Shown: in pieces, positions 10,714-22,295 of the stretch
Layout of the letters: each line of letters begins with the position of its first letter
Position numbering within the stretch: the stretch's first letter is position 1
From: Gossypium raimondii
Lineage: Eukaryota > Streptophyta > Magnoliopsida > Malvales > Malvaceae
Length of the DNA stretch: 64,000 nt
Assembly: GCF_025698545.1 (NCBI RefSeq)
Contig: NC_068569.1
Span: 12,090,001-12,154,000, forward strand
Reading direction: 5' to 3'
Program-made: the position numbers and the translations under genes
The notes under the pieces: generated by a model
Database searches by the model: none
Seen by the model: only the letters and a program-made list of their open reading frames with translations
Told to the model about the DNA's origin: nothing

Positions 10714-11570
10714 GGAAATTTGTAAAATGAGCATCAAAGTACTTGATATATCCCAAACAATCGCAATTTCTACAAAACATATGATGCAAATAAGGGGTCA
10801 TTTCAACTTTCATTAATGAAATGAAAGATCTAAACGAAACTCAACATGAAAAACCAAAAACATAAAAGATCAGAAAAACCAAGCGAACTGACCTACATAA
10901 TCTCTAAGGAAGCCTTAATCGGTTAGTTTCAATCTTTGAAGCCTAATGGATTTATTTTGCCTACGCCAATATTACAAAGAACGAAAGAGCTTTTCTGTCT
11001 TTTTTTTCTCCCCTCGGTGGCTCTGTCGAGTCAAATTCCTGTGAATTACAATTTATCTGTTTTATTATTATTCTTTTCCGGCATAATAACCTTTTAGTCC
11101 TCCAACTTTAAAAGAAAATTTATTTGAGTATTTTAATTTATAGTTTTGTCAAATCATTCTAAAATAGATAAAAAAATTAGCATTTGTTAATTTTATTTGA
11201 TGTAAACATGAAGAAATTGTATTGTAGATAAATTTTTAAGCAATAAACGTGAACCAATGGTTCTTACAGATTTTTTCTTTAATTTTATTAGTTTGGCCTA
11301 GAGACTTAAGTCTGATATCCATATAAATATGTATTGTGTCCAAGAGAATCAGAAATGGAGTAAATATGAGACTTGAAAATTATATTTTTGTTGCATTCAT
11401 TTTCACTTTTTCCATTAAGTTGAAGCTTCAATTAAGGTGCCAGTTTTTTTGGGTGTGGCTAGATAAAGATTAGCATTAGGAGACGTCTAAAATAACTTAT
11501 AGACTATATATGTTCTCTATGCTTCTTGGTGAATGCTAGCACATTGACTGAATTATATCAATGACAATAG

Positions 11571-12702
11571 ATGGTAAAGACACGAAATTTTGTGGACGGA
11601 GATAGTAGCTTAGCAACAAAAGCTGTTTGGGATGATGAGCTGACGTTGATATTTTGTGAACTTTGCGTGAATGAAGTCAATGCTGGTAATAGACCGACAA
11701 CTCATCTAAACTCAAAAGGATGGGAAAATGTCATTGCTCTTTTTCAAGCAAAAACACAAAAAAATTATGGAAAACCTCAATTGAAAAATAAGTGGGATAC
11801 ATTAAAAAAGGAATGGAGGTTATGGAGGGAGTTGCTTAAAGAATCTACAGGTATTGGATGGTGTCCATCTAAAAAGAAGGTCGATGCTACGGAAGAATGG
11901 TGGGCTGCAAAAATACAGGTTAGTCTTAACTTTATCATTATTTTAATGCATAAAGTTTATTGAAATTAATAATTTACAATTATAAAAATCTTAGTATAAC
12001 ATTTAAATTTAACATGTTATGTAGGAAAATCCTGATTTTAAAGGATTTAAGAAGAAAGGAATTGAACCACGATTGAATGAGTTAATGTGGCAAATGTTTA
12101 GTGGCATTGTAGCCACTGGAGAGAATGCATGGGCACCTTCGTCTGGTGTTCTTCCAAGTGGGGTTCCTATGGGAGATGATGCACCTAATGAGGGCTTTGG
12201 TGATTCAGATGAACATAGGAACGAGAATGAAGGTATTCCTCCTGATGAGGTACCATCAAACCCTTTTCATGAAATCCCTGATCGAAGAAAGCAAACACTT
12301 GGGGTTGCACACGGTAAAGGAAAAAAATCAAGTTCAAGTAGAAAATCATCAAGAAATACATTAACTACCCAGATTGAGAAATTGTGTGAGAGCATGTCTA
12401 GTCCAAGGAAGTCAGTGAATGAAATTATTTTTCCACACTCTCAATATACTATTTCAAATGCAATGGATGCTTTGCGTGCTTTGGGAGATGAAATTCCAAA
12501 AAAAGATGAACTCTACTATTTTGCCACCAAAATGTTCCAAATACCGGTGAAACGGGAAGTGTTTTTGAACTTAGATCCAGATGATAGGGTTTGGTGGCTT
12601 TGACGCGAGTATGCTGAACAAAATCCAATTGCATCATTTTCGTCCTTGGTAGCAACATCCTCATTTCCCTTCCAACCATACCATCAACCACCTCCACCAT
12701 AA
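11571..12702 (+). pseudogene. Myb/SANT-like DNA-binding protein of the Harbinger element (ORF1)
   Basis: Two exons, 11571-11918 and 12025-12603, joined in phase 0 (CAG/GTTAGT; TGTAG/GAA), give 308 residues. Residues 18-110 form a Myb/SANT-like domain with the tryptophan pattern VWDDELTLIFCELC, GWENVI, KNKWDTLKKEWRLWREL and EEWWAAKIQ. The middle is acidic and serine-rich, with a basic patch (GKGKKSSSSRKSSR). In PIF/Harbinger elements this protein binds the ends and helps bring in the transposase. The TGA at 12601 is followed in frame by 32 codons reading REYAEQNPIASF to a TAA at 12700-12702. The natural product was thus probably longer and CGA became TGA. It lies just upstream of the transposase, same strand. 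Confidence 0.7.
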
Positions 12703-12873
12703 GCTCCTTACAATTATTATTGTAATATAACTATACTACTTTTTTATATGTAAAACTAACGTATGATACTTTTTATGTTTGGTATTTTTATGATATGCTT
12801 TTAATTAAGTTTCTGCCAAAGATAGAATGTCACGAAATATTAATTTACTTTCATTTGATTACTTTTTCAGGTT

Positions 12874-14478
12874 ATGGATGAATTTAACAATATGTATAAT
12901 AGTTTTGATATGAATTATGATACCTCTGAATAAAGTGAAGAAGCTCAACGAAGAATAGCCACAATTGTTACCCAAGTTGAGCACAACAATTATCATAATG
13001 AGGAAGAATATGTGTTAAGCAGTGTATTGGTACAACATGAAACTTATTTCACTATGCAACCGCGTATGGATTCAAATTATACTGGTCAAATGTGGGTGGA
13101 CGAAGTATTAAATGGGCACGATGATCGTTGCATGATTAGTTTTAGGATGCCAAAAAATATATTTCACAGATTGTTGCATGATTTGCAAACAAATTATGGC
13201 TTAAAGAATGGGAAAGTATCGGCGATGGAGAAGTTAGCATTATCATTGTACATTCTTGGAAATAGAGAATCAAATTCAAATACAACAGAGCGATTTCAAC
13301 GATCTGGGGAAACTGTTAGTCGAATTTTTACTGATATGTTGCATATATTTGCTCGAATGGGAATAGACACGATTAAACCCATTGAAGGTCAATTCGAGGA
13401 AGTACCGAACCATATTCGACATGATACAAGATATTGGCCTCACTTTAAGGTAAAATTTACACAATCTTTATATTTTTAAAACATAAATTATTTCTAACTT
13501 TTATCTCATTACTTGTATTTATTTTAAAGGATTGTATTGGGGCCATAGATGGAACACACATAAAAGCATGCATTTCGCCTTCTTCTCAAATACCTTATAT
13601 CGGACGGAAAGGTGAACCAACTCAAAATATTATAGCAGCTTGTGACTTCAACATGTGCTTTATTTTTGCATTTCCTGGTTGGGAAGGAACAGCACATGAT
13701 AGTAGAATTTTTCTGCAAGCACTTAGAAAGCAAGAGTTGAAGTTTCCACACCCTCCATCAGGTCGAACTTTAACTTTTAATTACTTTTTACATAAAAAAT
13801 ATTAAAATTTTTAATTTATTTTTAAACTTGATATTATGTTTTACTTTTTTTTGCAGGAAAATATTATCTTGTGGATTCCGGATATCCACAAATGGCAGGT
13901 TTTCTAGGTCCATATAGGGGGGAACGATATCATTTACCTGATTTTCGTCGAGGTAATCATCAAGTATCTGAAAAAAAGAAATCTTTAATCATGCCCATTC
14001 TTCGTTACGCTCTATGATTGAACGAACATTTGGAGTGTGGAAAAAAAAATGGCCAATATTAAGAGATATTCCAAGTTATTCATTCGACAAGCAAGTTTTA
14101 ATAGTTATTGCAACAATGGTTTTGCATAATTACATTCAAGACATGCTTGGTCAAATGATGAGGATTTTCGAGAATTTGAGAATATACGGACATGCCGTCT
14201 CTTCAAGCCGCTTTGACAGAGGTGAATCGAGTTCTTCTAATGTAAAAAGTGACCTTGAAATCACAATGTTAAGGGAAACCATTGCAACTAGTTTAATGAA
14301 TCAATATTTTAAACACATTTTGTATCATAACCTAATTTCTAGTAATAATGAAACTTGTTATGTCTTATGTTACTATTTTTTTATTAAAATCATCCGCTTA
14401 GATACTTCAAAATTTGATCCAAGTATAATGTTATTATTTGTGAAAATAATATTTATCATTGTTATAAAAAATATTTAA
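12874..14478 (+). pseudogene. PIF/Harbinger DDE transposase (ORF2), broken
   Basis: Three exons: 12874-13449, 13530-13761 and 13857 onward. The N-terminal part includes MPKNIFHRLL and ALSLYILG-RES. The catalytic core shows CIGAIDGTHIKA (first Asp), GWEGTAHDSRIF (second Asp) and [13 protein letters not shown] (the Glu), the DDE triad of HARBI1-like nucleases. There is also YLVDSGYP and a C-terminal VLHNYIQ. Lesions: an in-frame TAA at 12931 (codon 20), and a frameshift near 13970-13980 in an A-rich run, after which the reading resumes at about 13998. Beyond LRETIATSLMNQ the usual stop seems lost and the frame runs on to 14478. The active-site residues survive, so decay is fairly recent, but this copy cannot encode the whole enzyme. 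Confidence 0.8.
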
Positions 14479-14856
14479 TTATAACTATAAAAAATTAAAA
14501 ATAATTATCATTTTATCTAATAAATAATTTAAATTAATTATATAATTCATTAAAATATTGGAAGATACATTTTAATATTTTATTAAATGAATTTGCATAT
14601 TTTAATAATTTTAAAAAAGTAAAATAATTTAAATAACTTCTACTATATATCAATTCTAATCTGATGTCCTTAATAGTCATTTTTTATTCTCACCTCACCG
14701 CTACAGCTGCGCTTGAATCCAAACACACACTCCATCGTTGTTTCTAATCTTACCGCTACAGTACCCAATCTCACCGCTACAGTACCCAATCTCACCGCCA
14801 CCGCTGTTTTTAACCTCACCGGAGGTAAACACACCGCCCATCCAAACCAGCCCATA

Positions 14857-15020
14857 GAAAATAAAGTATCGGGACTTCTTTTCTGTAAATCGAGCTCGTA
14901 AATATTTTTATTAAATATTTACGAAGTTACTATAAAGGTATATTGAAGTTTGGTTCAAAAATTTGAGTGATTTGATAGTTAATTAAAGAAAAAAGACTAG
15001 GTCGTAAAAGTTGTAAATTT
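14857..15020 (+). repeat. LTR, right piece continuing after the Harbinger insertion
   Basis: Reads GAAAATAAAGTATCGGGAC and then GAGCTCGTAAATATTTTTATTAAATATTTACG in two stretches. This parallels the big LTR near 35228-35290 (ACAAGGTATCGAGACC, then CCATAAATATTTTATAAATATTTATGG). It is the continuation of the LTR that begins at 7549. The right limit is approximate. Confidence 0.5.
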
Positions 15021-17748
15021 CGTATTGAAATTAATTCTCCATTAGAAAGGTTTCATATGTGTTTTTGATTTTCTGAATATTCAGCCTCACCTAACAATAC
15101 ATGGATAACAGACATTGTATGAGAAATTAAGATATATCCACTGAAAGTTCTAAAGCCAGGCAGATATGCAAGTAATGAATTTTATATCTCAATGGAATGG
15201 CTTGGATGATTCGGAGGTTGAACCATTAAAGAGTTTGTAATCGAGCATGTTGAATCGAAGTACGAAACACTATGGTGTTAGACATGTGCCTTAACGTCCG
15301 TTACCAATTTGGTTAGACCAAGGAATAATCTTCATGTGAAGAAGTTAAATATTGTCCTTGCATCCAAATTATTGCTAAGAGTATATTGAACAGGAAGTTA
15401 AGGATGGAATTGTGAAATGGAAATTGCCATTGTTATGCTCTGTTGACAAAGTAGGTCACAATGCCAAAGTTTATGGTTTGATGTTCATTTTGATTTTATA
15501 GGTTCATCAGTGCCATCAGCTTTTATATCATGGGTCATGAGAGAATGACCACCCATGTGGAAAGCTAACATAAAAGAAGAATCAACGACAGTAACTTTCA
15601 TTACCGATAATCCAGCTGAAATCCACCGTCACCAGAGCTGGACTGCCGCAGCAGGCTCACAGATTCAGGTTCAGATTCACATCCCTTTTTTTTCTCTCAT
15701 TCAGTTTGTACAGACTCTGCTTCTTCACATGTTTTTGTTTCTCGGTAGTCTTTCCATTGCTACCATCTTTCAAAACGATAGAATGATTGATGGGGTGTTG
15801 TCCTTTAGTTTTGATGTGGTTCCGTAGCCAACATATTCTTCTATGCAGTTGATATTATTTCATGGAATTGCTCCATCTATCTTATTAGCTTTAGATTTGT
15901 GCACTGCTACATCTTTTCTTATTTATATCAAAGATGTACATTAAGATGGTTATAGGAGACATAGGACTTTCAATGAATTGGGCTTCTGTACCGCAGGTAT
16001 CAAGAGGTAGTCCTATATGATTGCTGGTTCATACAAGAACACCTGTGCGCAATGTGGACCTGAACTTGGAGCAATCGTGTCAAATAAGGGTGGGTTCGGA
16101 TTGCGCATATGTGCTGTGGGGTTACACTCACTGACTGTAAGGTTGCCATTGCCATGTTTGACATTTGGAGGACGTGAAGTAGCAACGGAATACTAGGTGA
16201 TTTTACTTTTTAGCTTTTGGTGTTTTAACCTTTGCCTGCCGTAGTCGTCTCTATTAGAAGACATTTGATATGCCACTTCGACCACACAAGAAATGTTTTT
16301 ATTAGTACATAAATTGAAGCCACTATTGTAGATAAAAAGGGTGGCCACATGTGCATTAAATATATAGATGATAAAACCCTACCTTCTTATGAGGCTACCG
16401 CGTTCAATTTGCTAATAGGTGAATTCAATATTTGTTTCGTTTGGAGGATGTAATGATTTTCAAAAAGCAATATCCAAATATATCATGGCTTGGTAGAGTT
16501 TGGTAAGGTAAGAAATTTTAAAGAAAAAAAAAAGAGTTGAAATATGTCGTAGTTCTTTACATTATTTACAAAATTAAAATTTAATCTTTCTTACTTTTCG
16601 AAAATTTAATATTTCTATTTCTATTTCTATTTTCAATGTAACTAAAAATATTGTAATGAATTTAAATTCAGCAAAATGTTTAGTTTGAATTTTGAAATTT
16701 GAAATATGAAAACAGAAGATTAAAGGACTAAATTGGATACATGGAGAAATAGGAAGAAAACATATTCCTATATTGGTGCGGGCTAGGAAAGAGAAAATGA
16801 AAAATACAAAGGAAAAAATTGTTTTAAAAATACTTAATATCTTTTTCTCGTTACTTTTATCTATTAGAATTTAGAATAGAAAATTATAATTTTATTTTAT
16901 TTTACTTTTTTCTCGAACTTTTCTTGCAATTAAAATTATTTTTCCCTTTTCTCTATTCTCGTCTTTCATCCTTTCTATTTTTTACTCATCCAATCATACC
17001 CAAAATGAGCTGAAGTTCAATTAAAATTTCCCACTTATCGTGTCAACGTTTTAGCTTTGGACATCAAGACAACAAACTAATGAAGGTTGCAGCTCGAATA
17101 GAATCCGTCCAACTTGATATCATTTTTCTTATAAGTCAAGTCTTTATGTGGAACAAAAAAGTGCATAGCAGCATGATTCATCGATGAAAACAATACAATT
17201 TCATCATCCAACTTAAATCTTCCCTTGTTGCATAGCTTGAAAGACATTTCAGGCTGCTTCACCATCTTCCACGCTAGAACTGATGAATTTGAAGCAAAAA
17301 ATACAAGTTTAACAGCAAAAGCATGCATGCATGGCAACTACACATTTTCACTATTCAAAGATTAAAAACGGAGAGCAAACTATACGTAAAAGTCTCCTGA
17401 TCCGTGTCAATAATATATCATAATACCTGAGAGGAACTAAAGTCTGAAAATGCCGGTAACAACAATAATTGTTTCAAAAGGATTGCCTCTAGGGACACCA
17501 AAGATCCTTCGACAAGGAAGAGCACAACCAAATGGCAAGAAGAGACCCACTCCCCATATTTTATTTGAAAGCCCTAACATTACTCCACAGCAGACGTTTT
17601 CAAAGCATCTGACATCCCAAGAAAACAACTTACTAGACATTTTGACAAACATATATTGTGCACAAAGTCCCTTACACAGGGAAAATCACAAACTTATCCA
17701 ATTCCAACCCGATATAATAAGAACCTACCAATCATAGGAACACCAATT
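15021..17748. other. Spacer with no supported gene
   Basis: Two longer open stretches were examined: 15555-15827 plus and 17077-17337 minus. Neither shows a recognised domain, and the second opens with TTG, not ATG. Part of 17.1-17.7 kb may be 3' untranslated sequence of the protease gene ending at 17749. Around 16540-17000 the sequence is AT-rich and repeat-like. Confidence 0.35.
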
Positions 17749-18511
17749 TTATTCTGGTTTGGGTGTCAAGGGTCCAAAATCTTTACGAGGCAATAACTAC
17801 AAGAGGAAAAAAAAATAAAGTTGGTTAGTAAATGAAGATCGAATAATAAAAACTGATGTAACATGAAACTAAGAGAAAAGGGAGGGCTAACCGTCCAAAA
17901 AGCTCTGCCTTCGAGAAGGCCATAAGGAAGAGCTCCGAAATTCCTCGAATCCTTTGTATTATAGATGTAATCTCCTTCTACCCAAACATGCCCTTTAGGA
18001 ACCTAGCTAAAAGCAACAAATTCCTGAAGGATAATGATAATTAAGGTTTTTTTTTTAAGAAACACAGTATTTCTTTGAATATGTACCACGATAGTTTCGC
18101 ATCTATCACCCGATTGAGGGTCGACGACGTAGGTGATTTGATCACCTTCCAATCCGATCAACCGTTTGCAGACAATCTTCCTAGGAGCCTCGGGAGATCG
18201 AAAGATCACAACATCCCCAGGTCGAAGTTTGCCGGTGCGGGTCGAAATGCGCTCCACCAACAACATACTGCCTGTTACGTTTAAGGTCGGAAGCATGCTA
18301 GGACCATAAGTCTATTCAAGTACCCAGTCATTGCCCCCATATTCAAAAGCAAAATTAAAACCCAAGAAAGAAGAAACAGATTGATAAATTTGTTTTTCTG
18401 GGATAAGTCGGAAATTTTGCTTACAATAGTGACAGTGCCGAGATATTTGTTGGTAACATAAAGCAAACAGAGGCCTCTCACTACAGCAGTAAAGCTGCTC
18501 CATTCACCCAT
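17749..18511 (-). CDS. IMP1: Mitochondrial inner membrane protease subunit 1-like (S26 family)
   Basis: Four exons: 18425-18511, 18087-18311, 17892-18002 and 17749-17796, all joined in phase 0, give 156 residues. The product starts MGEWSSFTAVVRGLCLLYV, a single hydrophobic segment typical of IMP subunits. The S26 signal-peptidase boxes follow in order: TYGPSMLPTL with catalytic Ser34, RPGDVVIF (about 59-66), VCKRLIGLEGD with catalytic Lys78, and a late box GDYIYNTKDSRNFGALP (about 114-130). IMP cleaves sorting signals of proteins delivered to the intermembrane space side of the inner membrane. The length is close to other plant IMP1-like proteins. Both active-site residues and all splice sites are intact, so I expect a working gene. 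Assignment as subunit 1 and not 2 is from the overall pattern and is less certain than the family. Confidence 0.85.
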
Positions 18512-18619
18512 TCTCCTCTTTTTCTCGATCGATTTTCGATTTGGGTTTATAGAAGAAGAAAGAAAATCATGGAATTGTTCAATGCCGGTAGTCGACTATT
18601 AACTTTCTTCTTCTTCTTC

Positions 18620-20558
18620 TTTTTAAATTCTTGAATCCAACATTGCCCGTGGACCAAAAGTAATAATCCAACGCTGCCTGTGGGTTTTAGCCTACTCAAA
18701 GAATGGCCTAAAACAGTCTTAACAAAAACCCATTTTGTAAAGCTGAGATAGTATTAGCTTGAGCTTGACAGCTTTATTGCTTTTCAAATAGGTTTCTAAT
18801 AAGGCTCAAGTAACCGGGTTTTTCAAGAGATAAAAGTTATAGAGGGAACGTGTTATTATTATGTAAAAGTACATCATTCCTTGCTTTGAAACGTACTGCC
18901 TAATGGTTGTCACTAGGAATTAGCTTCTTTGTCGAACATGTAGCATTTGGTTTGGTTCAATTTCAAAAAAGAAACTTCACAATGGGGCTATAATTTTATC
19001 AGCACTGGTAAAACAAATCAGCAAACTTGGTAACCTCCGGATCCCTAATTCAAGAGAGAGACAACACACAATCAAAAAGACGAAAGATAGGTCGAAAATT
19101 GTTTTAAGTCATGCTTTGTGGACCTGAAGTTGAGTCCCTGACAAGTCTTCCCTGGATAAAGCTCCAGTCACTACTAGTTGGATTGGGTGAGTCTCCTATT
19201 TTCCATCACTAGTGGCTGAAAACCCATCGAATTGCAGTAAGTTGGCAAATGGGTTCGTTGACATAATGATAGTGGTGTTGAATTTTTTTTATTTGTTTTT
19301 GCATCACTCGCTGAATATAGCCAGCCTGTTTCCCTAAAAGTAGGCTAACAGAAAGTCAACTCTGTTAAAGTCTAGCCCACCCCTGACATTTGACATGAGG
19401 CGTGCATCATTGGAACCATAGTTGCTTGGGGGTGGCCAATTCGTAAGACCATCCCGCCTCTTTCATATTATTTTTGTAGGTAGATTAGACGATACTTGTA
19501 TTTTAGTCAAAGATGAAAAGACTTCCCTCCAGTTTCGACATGATTCAGCTTTACTTCCAGTCTTTCCGTAAACAAAATATAAAAAAGAGTTAACCAATTG
19601 AATCCTGAAGACGCATAACAAGTTGGAAGTGATGATGAGGGAAAATCCAACTTAACAAAAGTTGATAAAAGAAGTGGGTCCGTCCAACAGGCACATAACT
19701 TGGCAGGAGTTCGAAAACTGATAAAAAAGGTCGTGCTGGTGCGCCACTAACTGCACTACCTACTGGCTCAAATACAGCGATTGTGGGGGAAAGGTGCACA
19801 AAAGAAAAGCACCATGCATGCATGACAATGAGCTCTCATGTCTCTAAATATCAGCACATAAAAGGGCATATTATGTATAAAGGTATTAAGACTGACAGGT
19901 TTATGCACCTCATGCTCAAATACTGATAAACAAAATATACACAAACAGGATCGGGCACCACATAAAATGTATTAACAGACAACAGCACGTCTCTGGACTT
20001 GCAACAAATTATTTCTCAAATATAGTGTACCGTGGGGTAAAAAGAAACCACGAGAATATTAAAAAGAGAAGCAAAGAAACGACATCAAACAAAGACAAAA
20101 GTCCGAGTAAAGTGGTACTCAAAAGGTTTAACAAGCATTTATAATATTTATGCAACAACGGGGAATAAACAAAAAGCAAGTAGAATAAGAAACCAGGCAG
20201 CGAAGAAACTAATACTGAATATCTTTTAAGTACATTTCATTAACATTCAAAGCAGCTACTAGTGCCATAAAGATAATGGCAACTACAAACTTAGTAGTCA
20301 TATTACAGAGCCAAACTCCACCCAACCTCTCTCCCTTTCCAAGGGACATGATATATGATCTTCAGAAGTTTAAGCAACACATGCACTGGCACCATTAATA
20401 CATATGCATAACTGGAAACTAAAACACACATGAATTCTAAATGCCTGTCTTCTTTATCTCTGGAACCCAAACCATCAGAGAGACGGCGAAGGATGGGTAC
20501 GCAATACAGGATAAACTTGAATTCCAGAAGATGAGGAAACCATTACCAGAATATGAGT
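18620..20558. other. Spacer between the protease and bHLH genes
   Basis: The right part (about 20200-20558) is probably the 3' untranslated region of the bHLH gene. Elsewhere I see no exon or clear repeat; the open stretch at 19590-19823 lacks any recognisable feature. Confidence 0.4.
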
Positions 20559-21284
20559 TTAATCTCCATTCTTGAAATTCTCAACTCCAAGCTTCTTTAC
20601 TTCAACCTTGAGAGACTTGAGGTACCGAACAGCTTCATCGAGAACTGCTACAGTACCCATCTGATCAGCACCTGGTACAATTCCCCTTAGAACCTTAACC
20701 ATTTTCTTCATTTTCAGCCGCTTTTTGGGGTCAGTACCACAACCACTACCAGAGGATTTCAGAGTAGAAGAACATGAGCTGTTTTTTCTTGGTTTTGAGC
20801 CATAGGCAGAGTGAGAATCAGTGTCACTTTCATAATTACCAGAAGTCCGTGCTGTGCTAACTTCTTCCTCATCATAATCTTCTTGTTCCTCCTCTTCTGA
20901 GCTGAGTAGTGCATCAATATCATCTGAATCCTCTTTCAGAGAGGATGAGGTATCTTTTTCCGCATCATTAACATCTTTAATGTCATACTTTCCATCAAGA
21001 TAAGTTGCAAAAACATTTAATCCATGACCATTAAATTTGTTTGCAACAGCAGGATTGAACATTATCTGGTTTCTATGATCATTCTGATTGAAGATAACGA
21101 AATTTTTGGGACAAACCTCTGAGGGTTGAAACTCAATGCCATGGAGGGGTGGCAATGGCTTAGCACATGGAGGAAAAACTGTACCAAAAGCAGAAGGAAC
21201 CGGCATGTGAATGTAATTATCATCCACATGATCTGCAAGTCTGGGCACTGCTTTTGGGGAGTAAAACTGTTGATCACTCTGCAT
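20559..21284 (-). CDS. SAC51-type atypical bHLH transcription factor, 241 aa
   Basis: Main ORF in one exon, ATG at 21282-21284. The N-terminus reads MQSDQQFYSPKAVPRLADHV. A strongly acidic, serine-rich middle follows (about 115-160, including SSEEEEQEDYDEEEV). The C-terminal helix-loop-helix (about 187-240) reads KKRLKMKKMVKVLRGIVPG, then ADQMGTVAVLDEAVRYLKSL and KVEVKKLGVEN. The basic region lacks the canonical H-E-R DNA contacts, as in the SAC51/SACL group. The group acts in thermospermine control of xylem differentiation, where main-ORF translation is held down by upstream ORFs. The 241-residue length fits the shorter bHLH144/SACL3-type members better than SAC51 itself. The conserved upstream peptide (21561-22295) confirms the assignment. 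Confidence 0.85.
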   Translation of the reverse strand: MQSDQQFYSPKAVPRLADHVDDNYIHMPVPSAFGTVFPPCAKPLPPLHGIEFQPSEVCPKNFVIFNQNDHRNQIMFNPAVANKFNGHGLNVFATYLDGKYDIKDVNDAEKDTSSSLKEDSDDIDALLSSEEEEQEDYDEEEVSTARTSGNYESDTDSHSAYGSKPRKNSSCSSTLKSSGSGCGTDPKKRLKMKKMVKVLRGIVPGADQMGTVAVLDEAVRYLKSLKVEVKKLGVENFKNGD

Positions 21285-21560
21285 CGAAATTTCTACTTAA
21301 TCAAGAGGTTCACAACAAAAGATTGCTTCTTGGCTTTGAACGTGCAGTTATTCAACTTTTAAGTTGGAAGAAGATTTATAACTAAATTATGGTGAGACAA
21401 AAATCTAAACTACTGGATCGCCATTACAATATGTCAAAGCTACCTATCCCAAATTTGCCATCAACACAATCAGATGTTCCATTCTATCACAGCCTCACAC
21501 ATAACACAACCGAATGGCACTCTCCCAGATCCCAATTTCCAAGAGTTCCGTAATACCAGA

Positions 21561-22295
21561 CTACGTAACAGGCTTAAGCAACTGACGGAAATACTCTGCC
21601 TGCAATAGCATATAAAAAAGTCAATATAACCATAAAACTTGCACGAGTAATATGTGCAGCAAAAACAAAAAGATACTTTGTCGATCATATTTATAAGAAC
21701 AGAAACTTTAGTCCTGCTTAGTATTTTGGAGTCACTTGACAATTTCTATTTCATTAAGCCTGCTAAAAATGGCCAAAAGTCTATGTACTGTACATGTCCA
21801 GATCTGTTGACAAAGGGAAATCCACAACAACACGGATATACAAATGATAAACATCTTTCATTACTCAAATTTGAATATAACTTCTTTCTCTTCAACCATA
21901 ACAATTGCATGTATGCCCACATAAATGTGCTTTGTGTTCGTGGTTGTTGTAGTTCATTTGCTTGTGTGCATTAATAAGACAGATTTTTCCAATCAGTTAT
22001 TTGACAAACTAGAGATCAAGAGGCCTACATCCAGACATACTACAGCAACATTAGTGATGGGACAATATATGACATGGCACATAGATTTATCTAAGACAGC
22101 CTTTCATGCATTTCCAAGGACACAAACATATAAAATATAACAGGATGGAACATCAACATGAAATTTGAAACAAGAAAACATATTTACCTGACAAACTTGA
22201 ACTAGCTTATAGTATGCAATAACACCAACGCTCATTTTAATTTTCCCAACTTCCTTAATTGCTCGATATCTCTTTATGGTTACCGAAATGTACAT
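21561..22295 (-). CDS. Conserved upstream ORF of the SAC51-type gene, 48 aa, split by an intron
   Basis: Exon 22188-22295 starts with ATG at 22293-22295 and reads MYISVTIKRYRAIKEVGKIK, then MSVGVIAYYKLVQVCQ, ending at donor CAG/GTAAAT. It joins exon 21599-21561 after TTGCAG, which reads AEYFRQLLKPVT and a stop. The spliced C-terminus VCQAEYFRQLLKPVT closely matches the conserved peptide uORF of the SAC51 family as I remember it (CQAEYFRHLLKPVT type). In this family the uORF peptide represses translation of the main ORF and thermospermine relieves it. The stop lies about 275 nt before the main ATG. The intron falls just before the most conserved residues, so unspliced transcripts would encode a different tail. 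Confidence 0.85.

Larger units (their letters stand above)
7735..14856 (+). mobile_element. PIF/Harbinger DNA transposon, 7.1 kb, decayed
   Basis: The left end begins GGGCTCCTTTGGATTGAGG. The right end, read inward on the minus strand, begins GGGCTGGTTTGGATGGGCGG. TTA precedes the left end and ATA follows the right end, which fits the 3-bp TTA target site of this superfamily with one later change. Both borders coincide with the break in one LTR (7549-7734 and 14857 onward), which independently supports them. Inside are the two genes expected of the superfamily: a Myb/SANT-like protein (11571-12702) and a DDE transposase (12874-14478). Both are damaged. The 8.4-11.0 kb interior is not transposon sequence but carries fragments of several host genes on the opposite strand. 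Near the right end a 25-30 bp unit (CTCACCGCTACAGTACCCAA) is tandemly repeated. Confidence 0.75.

Noticed and set aside
8400..11050. Helitron nested within the Harbinger as carrier of the gene fragments
   Set aside because: I looked for TC at one end and a hairpin plus CTRR at the other and saw no convincing pair. Kept only as the alternative that would refute the Pack-PIF reading.
15555..15827. A 90-codon plus-strand open frame beginning MWKANIKEESTT
   Set aside because: It has an ATG but no recognisable domain, splice partner or promoter, and the neighbouring sequence has no coding character. Left uncalled.
17077..17337. An 86-codon minus-strand open frame
   Set aside because: It opens with TTG, not ATG. 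The composition is plausible for coding but no family is recognised. Possibly 3' untranslated sequence downstream of the IMP1-like gene.
21470..21742. A 90-codon minus-strand open frame in the SAC51-type leader
   Set aside because: It crosses the 3' splice site at 21600, so it would not exist in the spliced mRNA. The conserved uORF uses another frame of the downstream exon.
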